DNA of 64,000 nucleotides from JBBRVW01 sp038246545. GTDB lineage: Bacteria > Actinomycetota > Actinomycetes > JACCUZ01. Positions 26,738-35,215 of this stretch are shown here, piece after piece. Positions within the stretch are counted from its first letter, which is position 1. Each line of letters begins with the position of its first letter. Under the pieces are notes generated by a model that ran no database searches, had not been told where the DNA came from, and saw only the letters and a list, made by a program, of their open reading frames with translations. The DNA is taken from positions 28,545 through 92,544 of the forward strand of contig JBBRVW010000013.1 of assembly GCA_038246545.1 (NCBI GenBank). The letters run 5' to 3'. The translations under genes and the position numbers were made by a program.

Positions 26738-28021
26738 CTACGGCGTCGTGATGTCCAGCCGGTGCCAGGTCCCGGCGCCGTCGTCGGTCCGCCACAGTGC
26801 CGAGTCGATGATCGCGTAGCCGACGTTCCGGTTGGTGAAGCCGAGGTAGCTCACGAGCTCCCCGGTGGGGGGCTTCGCGACCTCGGTCAGGCTGCCGTTC
26901 ATGGCGAGCCGCGCCAGCGGCAGCGTCGGCACGCCCAGGACGGCCTCGCCGGTGCCGCGTGCGCCGACTACGACGCTGTTGGGCAGCGAGCCCTGACCGG
27001 TGTCGGCCGGCGCGTCGGTCCACGTCCTCCCGCCGTCGTTGGACGCGGCGAGGTGCGCGGCCGTCCCCGTCACGCAGGTCGCCCACAGCGTGTCCGACCC
27101 GGACAGCCGGGTGTCGAGCGATCCCCGGCAAGGGTTGGCACCCTTCGAGAACGTGCCGGAGGCGTTCGACCAGGCAGGCGACCTGTCCGCGCCCAGGACG
27201 GTCACCGTGTTGCCCTGGACGGCCAGCGCCCCTGGCGCGGTGACCACTACCTGGCCCGGCACGGGCTGCCAGTCGTCCTCCCCGACGGGAGCGCTCCAGA
27301 GCCGGTCGTCCGCGAGATCCCCGCCGGTCTCGTTCGCCGCGACGAGCGCCCAGACCCGGCCGCTCGCAGCCTCGAGGGCGCGGACGTTGGCCGGGAGCTG
27401 GACGTAGTGCCAGCTGTGCCCTCCGTCGTGAGTGGCTTGCAGGTCTCCCCCGAACAGCCAGCCGTCGTCCGCGCTTCCGAAGCGGACGTCGCTCACGACG
27501 TTTCCGTCCGCGCTGCCGAGCTCCGGGGTACCGGCGACCCGGTCCGACGGGAGCGGGAGCGACGAGAAGGTCGCGCCGCCGTCGTGCGACTCGGCAAGGC
27601 GCAGGCAGCCGGTGCATCCACTGTCGCCGGTCGACCCCAGGACGACGATCGTCCGGGTGCTGGTCGCGGTCACCGACATCACGCGTGCGCCGTCCCAGGC
27701 CGCACCGGTGGGGGTCGGCGTCGGGGTGGGCTCGGCGGCCCGGGCCGCGTCGGTCTGGTGGCCGGTGCCGCCGGACGCGGACGTCGCCGGGCCGCTGCCG
27801 GTGGAGGCGCGCGGCTGGTGGGCGAGGAGGGCGCTGCCGGCGACCGCGACGACGACGACCGCACCGGCCACGGCGGTCACTGCCGCGCGTCGCCGGCGTC
27901 GCCGGGTGGCGCCGGCGTGCACCGCATCGATCCGCACCAGGTGGGTCGTCAGCGCGAGGCGGTCGTCGGTCAGCAGGTCGCGCAGGTCGCGCTCGAGCGG
28001 GTCGCGGTCGAGCGGGTCCAT
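26738..28021 (-). CDS. Single-span membrane protein with BNR-type beta-propeller, sigma-factor partner
   Basis: A 427-residue protein. About 50 cytosolic residues precede an Arg-rich stop and one transmembrane helix (AAVTAVAGAVVVVAVAGSALL). After a Thr/Pro linker the extracytoplasmic part has Asp-box/BNR-like repeats (ESHDGGATFSSLP, ATHDGGHSWHYVQ, ASNDGGRTWTDAP, WRTDDGAGTWHRLD), as in sialidase-like propellers. Position directly behind a SigE-type sigma gene, with a 52-base overlap, suggests it holds or senses for the sigma factor, but no classical zinc anti-sigma motif (HXXXCXXC) is present. Confidence 0.75.
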   Translation of the reverse strand: MDPLDRDPLERDLRDLLTDDRLALTTHLVRIDAVHAGATRRRRRRAAVTAVAGAVVVVAVAGSALLAHQPRASTGSGPATSASGGTGHQTDAARAAEPTPTPTPTGAAWDGARVMSVTATSTRTIVVLGSTGDSGCTGCLRLAESHDGGATFSSLPLPSDRVAGTPELGSADGNVVSDVRFGSADDGWLFGGDLQATHDGGHSWHYVQLPANVRALEAASGRVWALVAANETGGDLADDRLWSAPVGEDDWQPVPGQVVVTAPGALAVQGNTVTVLGADRSPAWSNASGTFSKGANPCRGSLDTRLSGSDTLWATCVTGTAAHLAASNDGGRTWTDAPADTGQGSLPNSVVVGARGTGEAVLGVPTLPLARLAMNGSLTEVAKPPTGELVSYLGFTNRNVGYAIIDSALWRTDDGAGTWHRLDITTP

Positions 28022-28518
28022 GTGCGCACCCCCTCGGAGTCGGTGGCGGAGCGGTCGCGCGGCTTGGCGAGCGCCTTCCAGGTCTGGCTCTTCACGGTGC
28101 CGACCGAGCAGCCCAGAGCCGCCGCGGTGTCGGCCTCGGACAGGTCCTCGTAGTAGCGCAGCACCAGCACGGCGCGCTGCCGCGGCGGCAGCGTCGACAG
28201 GGCGGCCCATAGATCGCCGTCGAACGCCCGCTTGGCCGTCCTCGGGTCGTAGGGCGTGTCCGGGGTGTCGGCCACCAGGCGCTCGCGGCGCTGGCGCCGC
28301 CAGACGCTCACGTGCCGGTTGACGATGGCGCGGCGGACGTACGCGACCGGGTCGTCCTTGCGCACGACGCGGTCCCACGACATCAACGTGCGCTCCAGGG
28401 CGTCCTGGACGAGGTCGGCAGCACGGTGTGGATCTCCGGTCAGCACGTGCGCGAACCGCAGCAGCTCGCGCATCCGGCCACGCGCGAACACGTCGAACGC
28501 GTCCTGCTCGTCTGCCAT
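27970..28518 (-). CDS. SigE-family RNA polymerase sigma factor
   Basis: A 182-residue ECF-like sigma factor of the actinobacterial SigE family. Region 2 (FARGRMRELLRFAHVLTGD … DLVQDALERTLMSWDRV) and region 4 (LPPRQRAVLVLRYYEDLSEADTAAALGCSVGTVKSQ) are both clear. The last ~20 residues (GVRTWTRSTATRSSATCATC) lie inside the next gene and look unconserved. The ATG at 28518 is used, though a GTG directly before it is open. Target promoters cannot be read from the window. Confidence 0.88.
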   Translation of the reverse strand: MADEQDAFDVFARGRMRELLRFAHVLTGDPHRAADLVQDALERTLMSWDRVVRKDDPVAYVRRAIVNRHVSVWRRQRRERLVADTPDTPYDPRTAKRAFDGDLWAALSTLPPRQRAVLVLRYYEDLSEADTAAALGCSVGTVKSQTWKALAKPRDRSATDSEGVRTWTRSTATRSSATCATC

Positions 28519-28560
28519 CACGCCCCTAGCGACGTCCCAGCCACCCCGGAGGTTGCCTGC

Positions 28561-29094
28561 TCAGCAGACCCGGTGCAGCCACCCTGTGTTGAGGTCGTAG
28601 AGGAAACCGCCGACCGCGATGTTGCCGAGGTAGGGCCAGGACCGCACCCGCTGGACGTCCTCGTGCAGCGCCGCTCGCTGGTCGTCGGTCGTGAGGAAGG
28701 AGATGCTGCGGGTGTCCGGCCCGCCGGCTGCCTCGATGGCCGCGTGCACGTCGGCCTCCGACCCGCTGGCCATCCGGCACTTCGTGTGCGCCACGACCAT
28801 CACCCGATCCACCCCGAGCAGGTAGTCGGCGAGCACGAGCGTGCGCAGCACGTCGTCGGTGACCCGGGCGCCGGCGTTGCGCAGGATCTTGGCGTCGCCC
28901 GGCACCAGGCCCAGCATCCGGAGCGGGTCGATGCGGGAGTCCATGCAGGTGAGGACCGCCAGGCCGCGCGCCGCGGTGGCCTCGAGCGTGGACAGCTCGA
29001 CGCGGGTCGCGAACTTCTCGTTGTCCGCCAGGACGTCGTCGAACGCGGAGTCGCCGGCGAACGCGTCGTCGGCGGCGGGTGGGGTGCTCGGCAC
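28561..29094 (-). CDS. Beta-class carbonic anhydrase
   Basis: A 177-residue enzyme interconverting CO2 and bicarbonate. Zinc ligands are visible: CMDSRID (Cys, with the Asp-Arg dyad) near residue 50 and VVAHTKCRM (His and Cys) near residue 105. It resembles the short Rv1284-type actinobacterial enzymes. The GTG at 29094 is chosen because the minus-strand box TAGGCT ends seven bases upstream, so longer in-frame starts are rejected. Confidence 0.9.
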   Translation of the reverse strand: MPSTPPAADDAFAGDSAFDDVLADNEKFATRVELSTLEATAARGLAVLTCMDSRIDPLRMLGLVPGDAKILRNAGARVTDDVLRTLVLADYLLGVDRVMVVAHTKCRMASGSEADVHAAIEAAGGPDTRSISFLTTDDQRAALHEDVQRVRSWPYLGNIAVGGFLYDLNTGWLHRVC

Positions 29095-29101
29095 GCCTGG
29101 C

Positions 29102-29107
29102 AGCCTA
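29102..29107 (-). promoter_or_regulatory. Putative -10 box TAGGCT of the carbonic anhydrase gene
   Basis: On the minus strand TAGGCT ends seven bases before the GTG at 29094. Confidence 0.5.
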
Positions 29108-29161
29108 GGAGGCGCGGGCTCCCGTGCGGTGTGCCGCCCGGGATCCAGTGATACTGGTCCG

Positions 29162-29353
29162 GTGCGGGCGTCGGACTTCTGGGAGCGGATGCGTGGGGTC
29201 TTCGGGCCGCACGCCGAGTCGATCGTGGAGCTGCACGTGCTCAGCGAGCTCGGCGGCCGCACCCCGGCGCAGGCGATGGCCGCGGGGGAGTCGACCGTCG
29301 ACGTGTGGCGCGCGGTGTGCCAGGGCCACGACGTGCCGGCCACCCAGCGCTGA
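29162..29353 (+). CDS. DUF3046 protein
   Basis: A 63-residue acidic protein of a family found almost only in actinobacteria, directly upstream of recA. The pattern RASDFWERMRGVFGPHAESI … HVLSELGGRTPAQAMAAGES … VWRAVCQGHDVP fits the whole family length. No function is known. The GTG lies seven bases after TACTGG, a weak -10 match. Confidence 0.85.
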   Translation: MRASDFWERMRGVFGPHAESIVELHVLSELGGRTPAQAMAAGESTVDVWRAVCQGHDVPATQR

Positions 29354-29530
29354 CCGTCGCGACGTGTCGGATCGCCCGCGGACGTCCTGGTGACGGCCGC
29401 GACAGAAGCCGAAGCGGCCCCGCCGGGAGGTCGGGATCCGGGCGGCCTGCGGGGCCACTTCGCTCGACGGCACGCGGACGGCGGAACAGCGACTCTGCCG
29501 TCCGGCGTGTCGCTCCCGAGTGACGGTCGA

Positions 29531-29546
29531 TCGAACACGTGTTCGG
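29531..29546. promoter_or_regulatory. LexA (SOS) box upstream of recA
   Basis: TCGAACACGTGTTCGG differs by one base from the actinobacterial SOS palindrome TCGAAC-N4-GTTCGA. It directly abuts a -10-like box (29548–29553) and lies about 150 bases before the recA ATG. Confidence 0.85.
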
Positions 29547-29547
29547 G

Positions 29548-29553
29548 TACTGT
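29548..29553 (+). promoter_or_regulatory. Putative -10 box TACTGT of the LexA-controlled recA promoter
   Basis: TACTGT begins two bases after the LexA box, so bound LexA would block RNA polymerase. A transcript from here would have a leader of roughly 120 bases. Confidence 0.5.
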
Positions 29554-29625
29554 CCACAGAGTTGGACCGGGTGCTCACCGTCCACAACCGGGCCGCGGGG
29601 CCGGGGTTGTGTCCGGGGTCGCTCC

Positions 29626-29631
29626 TAGGTT
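29626..29631 (+). promoter_or_regulatory. Second putative recA -10 box TAGGTT
   Basis: TAGGTT ends seven bases before an in-frame GTG at 29639, the spacing of the other leaderless genes. It would be LexA-independent. Confidence 0.45.
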
Positions 29632-29680
29632 CAGGCACGTGACGAAGACATCGCGAACCTCCTCCACCGGGACGGCACCC

Positions 29681-30730
<1,050 letters not shown>

Positions 30731-30735
30731 GCGGC

Positions 30736-31404
30736 GTGAGCACGACCCGACGCCGGTCCCGGCGCTCCGCCGGGGCCGGCCCGGACGGTCCCACTCCCGG
30801 CAGCGCGGCTGACGATGCTGCCGAGCCCGACCCGGTCTCGGTGGCGCGCAGCATCGTGCTGCGCAAGCTCACGGTCGCGCCGAGGTCCCGCGCCCAGCTC
30901 GCCGGCGACCTGGCAGCGCGCGAGGTCCCCGACGACGTCGCGGAGGCGGTGCTCGACCGCTTCACCGAGGTCGGCCTGGTCGACGACGCCGCCTTCGCCG
31001 AGGTCTGGGTCCGCACCAGGCACGCCGGCCGGGGACTGTCGCGCAGCGCGCTGCGGCGGGAGCTGCGCGCCAAGGGCGTCGAGGACGAGACCATCGCCGA
31101 GGCGGTCGACACCATCGACGACGACGCGGAGGAGTCCGCTGCGCGTGCCCTGGTGGCGCGCCGGCTGGCGAGCACCCGCGGGCTGCCGGTCGAGACCCGG
31201 CTGCGGCGGCTCGTCGGGCAGCTGGCCCGCAAGGGCTACCCCGGCGGGCTGGCGATGCGGGTGGTCCGCGACGCGCTCGCGGCCGAGGCCGCCGGCGTCC
31301 AGGACCAGGCGCCCGGGCTCGACGAGGAGATCGACGACGGTCCCGGCCGCGATGCCGAGGCTGTCGCCGCCGCCGGCGACCCGTGGCGCCCGTCTGGCCC
31401 TTGA
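30736..31404 (+). CDS. recX: RecA regulator RecX
   Basis: A 222-residue modulator of RecA filaments. The family core RSIVLRKLTVAPRSRAQLAG … VLDRFTEVGLVDDAAFAEVW … RRELRAKGVEDETI … KGYPGGLAMRVV gives the three-helix repeats. A Ser/Arg/Gly-rich N-terminal ~30 residues and an acidic C-terminal tail are extra to the core. The GTG starts five bases after the recA stop, so the two are cotranscribed. A perfect hairpin follows. Confidence 0.92.
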   Translation: MSTTRRRSRRSAGAGPDGPTPGSAADDAAEPDPVSVARSIVLRKLTVAPRSRAQLAGDLAAREVPDDVAEAVLDRFTEVGLVDDAAFAEVWVRTRHAGRGLSRSALRRELRAKGVEDETIAEAVDTIDDDAEESAARALVARRLASTRGLPVETRLRRLVGQLARKGYPGGLAMRVVRDALAAEAAGVQDQAPGLDEEIDDGPGRDAEAVAAAGDPWRPSGP

Positions 31405-31707
31405 CGACGGACTCCTTGACCGCCCCTGCGGGCGGTCGTAGCCTCCGAAGGACAGGCATCCGGCGACGGGTGCCCGACGTGAGGTGGTACTCCCGCGCGA
31501 GCGGGCGGCGACGAGACGATGACACCGGCGGACCGCGGTGGCCCACCGGACGACTGCTTCCAGGCGCGGCACGGGGAGCGAGCGCGTGCGCCCCCCCGTC
31601 AAGGGCGTGTGTGGATCGGAGCCCTGCCCTCGTGACCGCTCGACCGCCCGGAGGTCCCGCGCGCGGACCTGCGCCGCCGCTCAGGCCCGCCGGCGGAGGA
31701 GGCGGTC
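31405..31707. other. Intergenic region recX–rny
   Basis: It holds a terminator hairpin at 31418–31437, a second small inverted repeat (GGCATCC … GGGTGCC, ~31453–31472), a seven-C run near 31591 and the rny ribosome-binding site. No gene is recognised. A promoter for rny must lie here, but I cannot place it firmly; TAGCCT at 31439–31444 is the best -10 candidate. Confidence 0.5.
31418..31437 (+). terminator. Hairpin after recX
   Basis: GACCGCCC-CTGC-GGGCGGTC, a perfect eight-base stem with a four-base loop, starts 13 bases after the recX stop and probably ends the recA–recX transcript. Confidence 0.75.
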
Positions 31708-33102
31708 GTGGGCGAGACGGCACCGGTGGTCCTGGCAGCGGTGGCGGCAGCCGCCCTAGCGCTCCTGGCCCTCGCAGCGTTGCGCGCCGGCCGCACCCGC
31801 CGGATCGACCTGGACCGTCGCGAGCAGCGGGTCTCCGACCGAGAGGAGCGGCTGGACGAGCGCGGCCGCGGGCTGGACCAGCGGGCGGTCGACCTCGCCG
31901 ACCGGGAGGCGGGACTCGCGGCGCGCGGTCAGGACCTCGACCGGCTGACCGACGAGCGGCGGGCCGCGCTCGAGGCGGTCGCTGGTCTCTCCGCCGCCGA
32001 CGTCCATGCCCAGCTGGTGGCCTCGGTCGAGGCGGACGCCCGGCGGTCGGCCGCACTCACCGTGCGCGAGGTCGAGCGAGCCGCACGGGAGGAGGGCGAC
32101 CGGCGCGCCCGCGAGGTGGTGGTCGGTGCCGTCCAGCGGGTCGCCTCGGCGCAGACCGCCGAGTCGGTGGTCGCCTCCGTCGCGTTGCTCGGCGAGGACA
32201 TCAAGGGCCGGATCATCGGTCGCGAAGGACGCAACATCCGCACCTTCGAGTCGGTCACCGGCACCAACCTCATCGTCGACGAGACCCCGGACGCAGTCCT
32301 GGTCTCCTGCTTCGACCCGGTCCGCCGCGAGACCGCCCGGGCCACGCTCGAAGCCCTGGTGCTGGACGGCCGGATCCACCCGCAGCGCATCGAGGACGCC
32401 TACCGGCAGGCCTGCACGGAGGTCGAGGCGCGCTGCCAGCGCTCGGCCGAAGACGCGTTGCTCGAGGTGGGCATCACCGACCTGCACCCGGAGCTCGTGC
32501 GGCACCTCGGGCTGCTGCGGTTCCGTACGTCGTACGGGCAGAACGTGCTGGCGCACGTCGTCGAGACCGCGCAGCTGGCCGGCCTGATGGCGGTCGAGCT
32601 GGGCGCGGACCCGGCGCAGCTGCGGCGGTGCGGTCTGCTGCACGACATCGGGAAGGCCCTGACCCACGAGGCCGACGGCTCGCACGCCGCAGTCGGTGCC
32701 GAGCTGGCCCGGCGCTGCGGCGAGCACGAGGACGTCGTCCACGCCATCGAGGCGCACCACGGCGAGGTGACGCCGCGGACGGTGGAGGCGCTGCTGACCC
32801 AGGCGGCCGACGCTGTCAGCGGCAGCCGCCCGGGCGCGCGCCGCGAGCCCCTCGAGTCCTACGTCACCCGGATGCACCGGCTCGAGGAGATCGCCGGGTC
32901 CTACCCCGGCGTCGAGCGCGCGTTCGCGATGCAGGCCGGCCGCGACCTGCGGGTCATGGTGCTGCCCGACGTCGTCGACGACGTCGGGGCCCAGGTGCTG
33001 GCCCGCGAGATCGCCAAGCAGGTCGAGCACGACCTCACCTACCCGGGGCAGGTCAAGGTCACAGTGGTCCGGGAGTCGCGCGCCACCGAGGTCGCGCACT
33101 GA
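31708..33102 (+). CDS. rny: Ribonuclease Y
   Basis: A 464-residue membrane-anchored endoribonuclease. One N-terminal transmembrane helix (APVVLAAVAAAALALLALAA) is followed by a coiled coil (~30–110), a KH domain (IKGRIIGREGRNIRTFESV) and an HD domain with LLHDIGKALTHE. GGAGGAGG precedes the GTG at good spacing. RNase Y starts bulk mRNA decay in many Gram-positives; many actinobacteria rely on RNase E/J and carry it as well. Confidence 0.93.
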   Translation: MGETAPVVLAAVAAAALALLALAALRAGRTRRIDLDRREQRVSDREERLDERGRGLDQRAVDLADREAGLAARGQDLDRLTDERRAALEAVAGLSAADVHAQLVASVEADARRSAALTVREVERAAREEGDRRAREVVVGAVQRVASAQTAESVVASVALLGEDIKGRIIGREGRNIRTFESVTGTNLIVDETPDAVLVSCFDPVRRETARATLEALVLDGRIHPQRIEDAYRQACTEVEARCQRSAEDALLEVGITDLHPELVRHLGLLRFRTSYGQNVLAHVVETAQLAGLMAVELGADPAQLRRCGLLHDIGKALTHEADGSHAAVGAELARRCGEHEDVVHAIEAHHGEVTPRTVEALLTQAADAVSGSRPGARREPLESYVTRMHRLEEIAGSYPGVERAFAMQAGRDLRVMVLPDVVDDVGAQVLAREIAKQVEHDLTYPGQVKVTVVRESRATEVAH

Positions 33103-33116
33103 CCGAGCGCGCGTCG

Positions 33117-33122
33117 TAGGGT
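33117..33122 (+). promoter_or_regulatory. Putative -10 box TAGGGT of the PemK-like gene
   Basis: TAGGGT ends six bases before the GTG at 33129. Confidence 0.5.
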
Positions 33123-33128
33123 CGCGCG

Positions 33129-33701
33129 GTGAGCAGCCCCTGGCGAGACTGGAAGTCGGTTGCCGGCCGTGCCCTGCGCATCGCGGTCCGTCAGGCGCCG
33201 AAGATCCTGCGCGAGACGGGAGCCGCAGGCTCCGCCGGGGCGGCAGCCCGGTCGGGCGGCGCGCTGACCGACGACGTGCTCCCGCGTCCGACAGGCGCCC
33301 CGACTGCGACCGTGCGGCCGCCCGGCGCCCCCGCGGGACGGCACCTGGAGTACGCACCGCACCTCGACGGCGCCGCCGACCCCGGCGAGGTCGTGTGGAC
33401 CTGGGTGCCGTTCGAGGAGGACGCCTCCCAGGGGAAGGACCGGCCGGTGCTCGTCGTCGGACGGGACGACCGCGCGCTGCTGGGGCTGATGCTCTCCAGC
33501 CAGGCCTACCACCAGGGCGACCGCGACTGGCTGCCGATCGGACCCGGCGCCTGGGACGGCGAGCGCCGGCCGAGCTGGGTCCGGCTGGACCGCGTGCTCG
33601 ACGTCCCCGAGGCCGGCATCCGCCGCGAGGGAGCGGTGCTCGACCGCGACCGTTTCGACCAGGTGGCCGTCCGGCTGCGCAGCCAGCACGGCTGGCGCTG
33701 A
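33129..33701 (+). CDS. PemK/MazF-like protein
   Basis: A 190-residue protein. The C-terminal ~120 residues have the PemK/CcdB-like barrel: PGEVVWTWVPFEEDASQGKDRPVLVVG, LLGLMLSSQAYHQGDRDWLPIG and WVRLDRVLDV. The N-terminal ~70 residues are Ala/Gly/Pro-rich and unconserved. No antitoxin gene precedes it, and in actinobacteria this subgroup is usually solitary beside rny or miaB, so a housekeeping role rather than a toxin role is possible. The start follows a leaderless -10 box. Confidence 0.75.
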   Translation: MSSPWRDWKSVAGRALRIAVRQAPKILRETGAAGSAGAAARSGGALTDDVLPRPTGAPTATVRPPGAPAGRHLEYAPHLDGAADPGEVVWTWVPFEEDASQGKDRPVLVVGRDDRALLGLMLSSQAYHQGDRDWLPIGPGAWDGERRPSWVRLDRVLDVPEAGIRREGAVLDRDRFDQVAVRLRSQHGWR

Positions 33702-33716
33702 CGCGCGCCGGTCGGA

Positions 33717-35117
33717 TCAGTCGGCGCGGTAGCCGAAGAAGCCGCGCTTCTTCACCAGCTCGGCCACCTCCGCCGGCACCCGCGGCTCCCACCCGGCGTC
33801 GCCGGAGGAGATCTGCTCGAGCACGTCCCGGCTGAGGATGGGCAGGAAGTCGGGCTTGTAGTTGTCGAGGTCGACGAAGCTGCCGCGGCGCGCGAGGTAG
33901 TCGTAGAGGGGCTGCAGGTCCTCGCCGACAGTCAGGTTCTTGATCGTCGTCACCTGGCCGTCGCGCAGCATCGGGTAGACGAACAGCCGCAGGTCGTTCT
34001 TGAACAGACGACCGAACGCCTCGAGGATGCCGCCGGGCAGGTCGGCGTGGCTGGTCTCGTCGAACTGGTCGATCAGGCTCGGGACGCCCATGACCATGCC
34101 GATGCGCCCGTCGGTCCGCCAGGCGAGGTACGCCGCCAGCCGGTGGTAGGCGACGTAGTCGGAGATGAGCACGGTCATGCCGCACGCGGCGAGCAGGTCT
34201 GCGCGCGCCAGGAAGTCGCGGCGGTCGACCTTGCCGCCGCTGCCGGCCATCAGGTTCGCCATGGTCAGCTCGGTGAGGACGAGGACCTCGCGACCGGCCA
34301 CGGCCGGGTCGGCCTCGAACTTCTCGCGGGCGCAGTCGAGCATGTCGATGTTGACGACGGTCGGCGGCCGGAAGCTGCCGCGCTCGACCAGGATCGCCTT
34401 CTTGCGCAGCACCTCGCTGGGCTGCAGCACCTGCCGGTCGGGCCCGAACATCGCCGCCCCGGACAGGCCGAGCTGCACCAGCTTGAGCGCCATCACCCGG
34501 TTGTCGACCGAGCGGAACTCGATGCCGTCGAGCTGGATCATGTCAATCTCGATGCGCCCGGTCGTCAGCCGGTCGAGCAGGCTCTCGAGCAGCGCCTCGG
34601 GCTCGTGGTGGTGGAAGAACGCGCCGTGCAGCAGGTTCACACCGACGACGCCCAGCGCCTCCTGCTGCAGCGACGCCTCGGCGTCGAGCATCCGCACGTG
34701 CAGGATGATCTGGCTGGCCTCGTCGCGCTGGTGGGACTGGAACTTCACGCCCATCCAGCCGTGGCACTCGTTGCCGCCCTGGTAGCTGCGGGCCACCACG
34801 GTGTCGGCGAAGGCGAAGAACGCGTTGTCGTCGCCCCGCTGGTCGTCGAGACGCTCCAGGTTCAGCTCGTACTCGTGATCCAGCATGGCCTGCAGCCGGC
34901 CCATCGACACGTAGCGGTCGGACTTGCCGTAGACCGCGTCGCTGACGGCCATGTCGTACGCCGAGATGGTCTTGGCCACGGTGCCGGCCGCGCCGCCCGC
35001 CCGGAAGAACCACCGGGCGACCTCCTGGCCGGCGCCGATCTCGGCGAGTGTGCCGTACCAGCGCGGGTCCAGGTTGATCCGCAACGCCTTCTGCAGGGTG
35101 TCGCCAGCAGCTTCCAT
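33717..35117 (-). CDS. Conserved 466-residue protein of unknown function
   Basis: A soluble protein that I recognise as a widely spread family (also in cyanobacteria and planctomycetes) but without known role; databases sometimes label it TonB-dependent receptor or nicotinate-nucleotide adenylyltransferase. Neither label fits: no signal peptide, no beta-barrel, and no HXGH nucleotidyltransferase motif. Conserved-looking stretches include LDPRWYGTLAEIGAGQEVAR, RAGGAAGTVAKTISAYDMAV, NECHGWMGVKFQ, GVVGVNLLHGAFFHHHEPEA and KKAILVERGSFRPPTVVNID. The ATG is the first in frame and lies about 100 bases from the divergent miaB start. Confidence 0.75.
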   Translation of the reverse strand: MEAAGDTLQKALRINLDPRWYGTLAEIGAGQEVARWFFRAGGAAGTVAKTISAYDMAVSDAVYGKSDRYVSMGRLQAMLDHEYELNLERLDDQRGDDNAFFAFADTVVARSYQGGNECHGWMGVKFQSHQRDEASQIILHVRMLDAEASLQQEALGVVGVNLLHGAFFHHHEPEALLESLLDRLTTGRIEIDMIQLDGIEFRSVDNRVMALKLVQLGLSGAAMFGPDRQVLQPSEVLRKKAILVERGSFRPPTVVNIDMLDCAREKFEADPAVAGREVLVLTELTMANLMAGSGGKVDRRDFLARADLLAACGMTVLISDYVAYHRLAAYLAWRTDGRIGMVMGVPSLIDQFDETSHADLPGGILEAFGRLFKNDLRLFVYPMLRDGQVTTIKNLTVGEDLQPLYDYLARRGSFVDLDNYKPDFLPILSRDVLEQISSGDAGWEPRVPAEVAELVKKRGFFGYRAD

Positions 35118-35215
35118 CGGCGCCTCGTCCCCTCGGCGGCAGCACGGGCCGGTCGTCGAGAGCGTACGGCAGGTGGGACCGCCGGGGCGGTTCGTCGCCT
35201 ACGCTGGACGGCGCC

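Noticed and set aside
31405..31707. Possible 6C-type structured RNA because of a seven-C run near 31591
   Set aside because: The 6C motif needs two hairpins each with a C-rich loop; only one C run is present and no matching stems were found.
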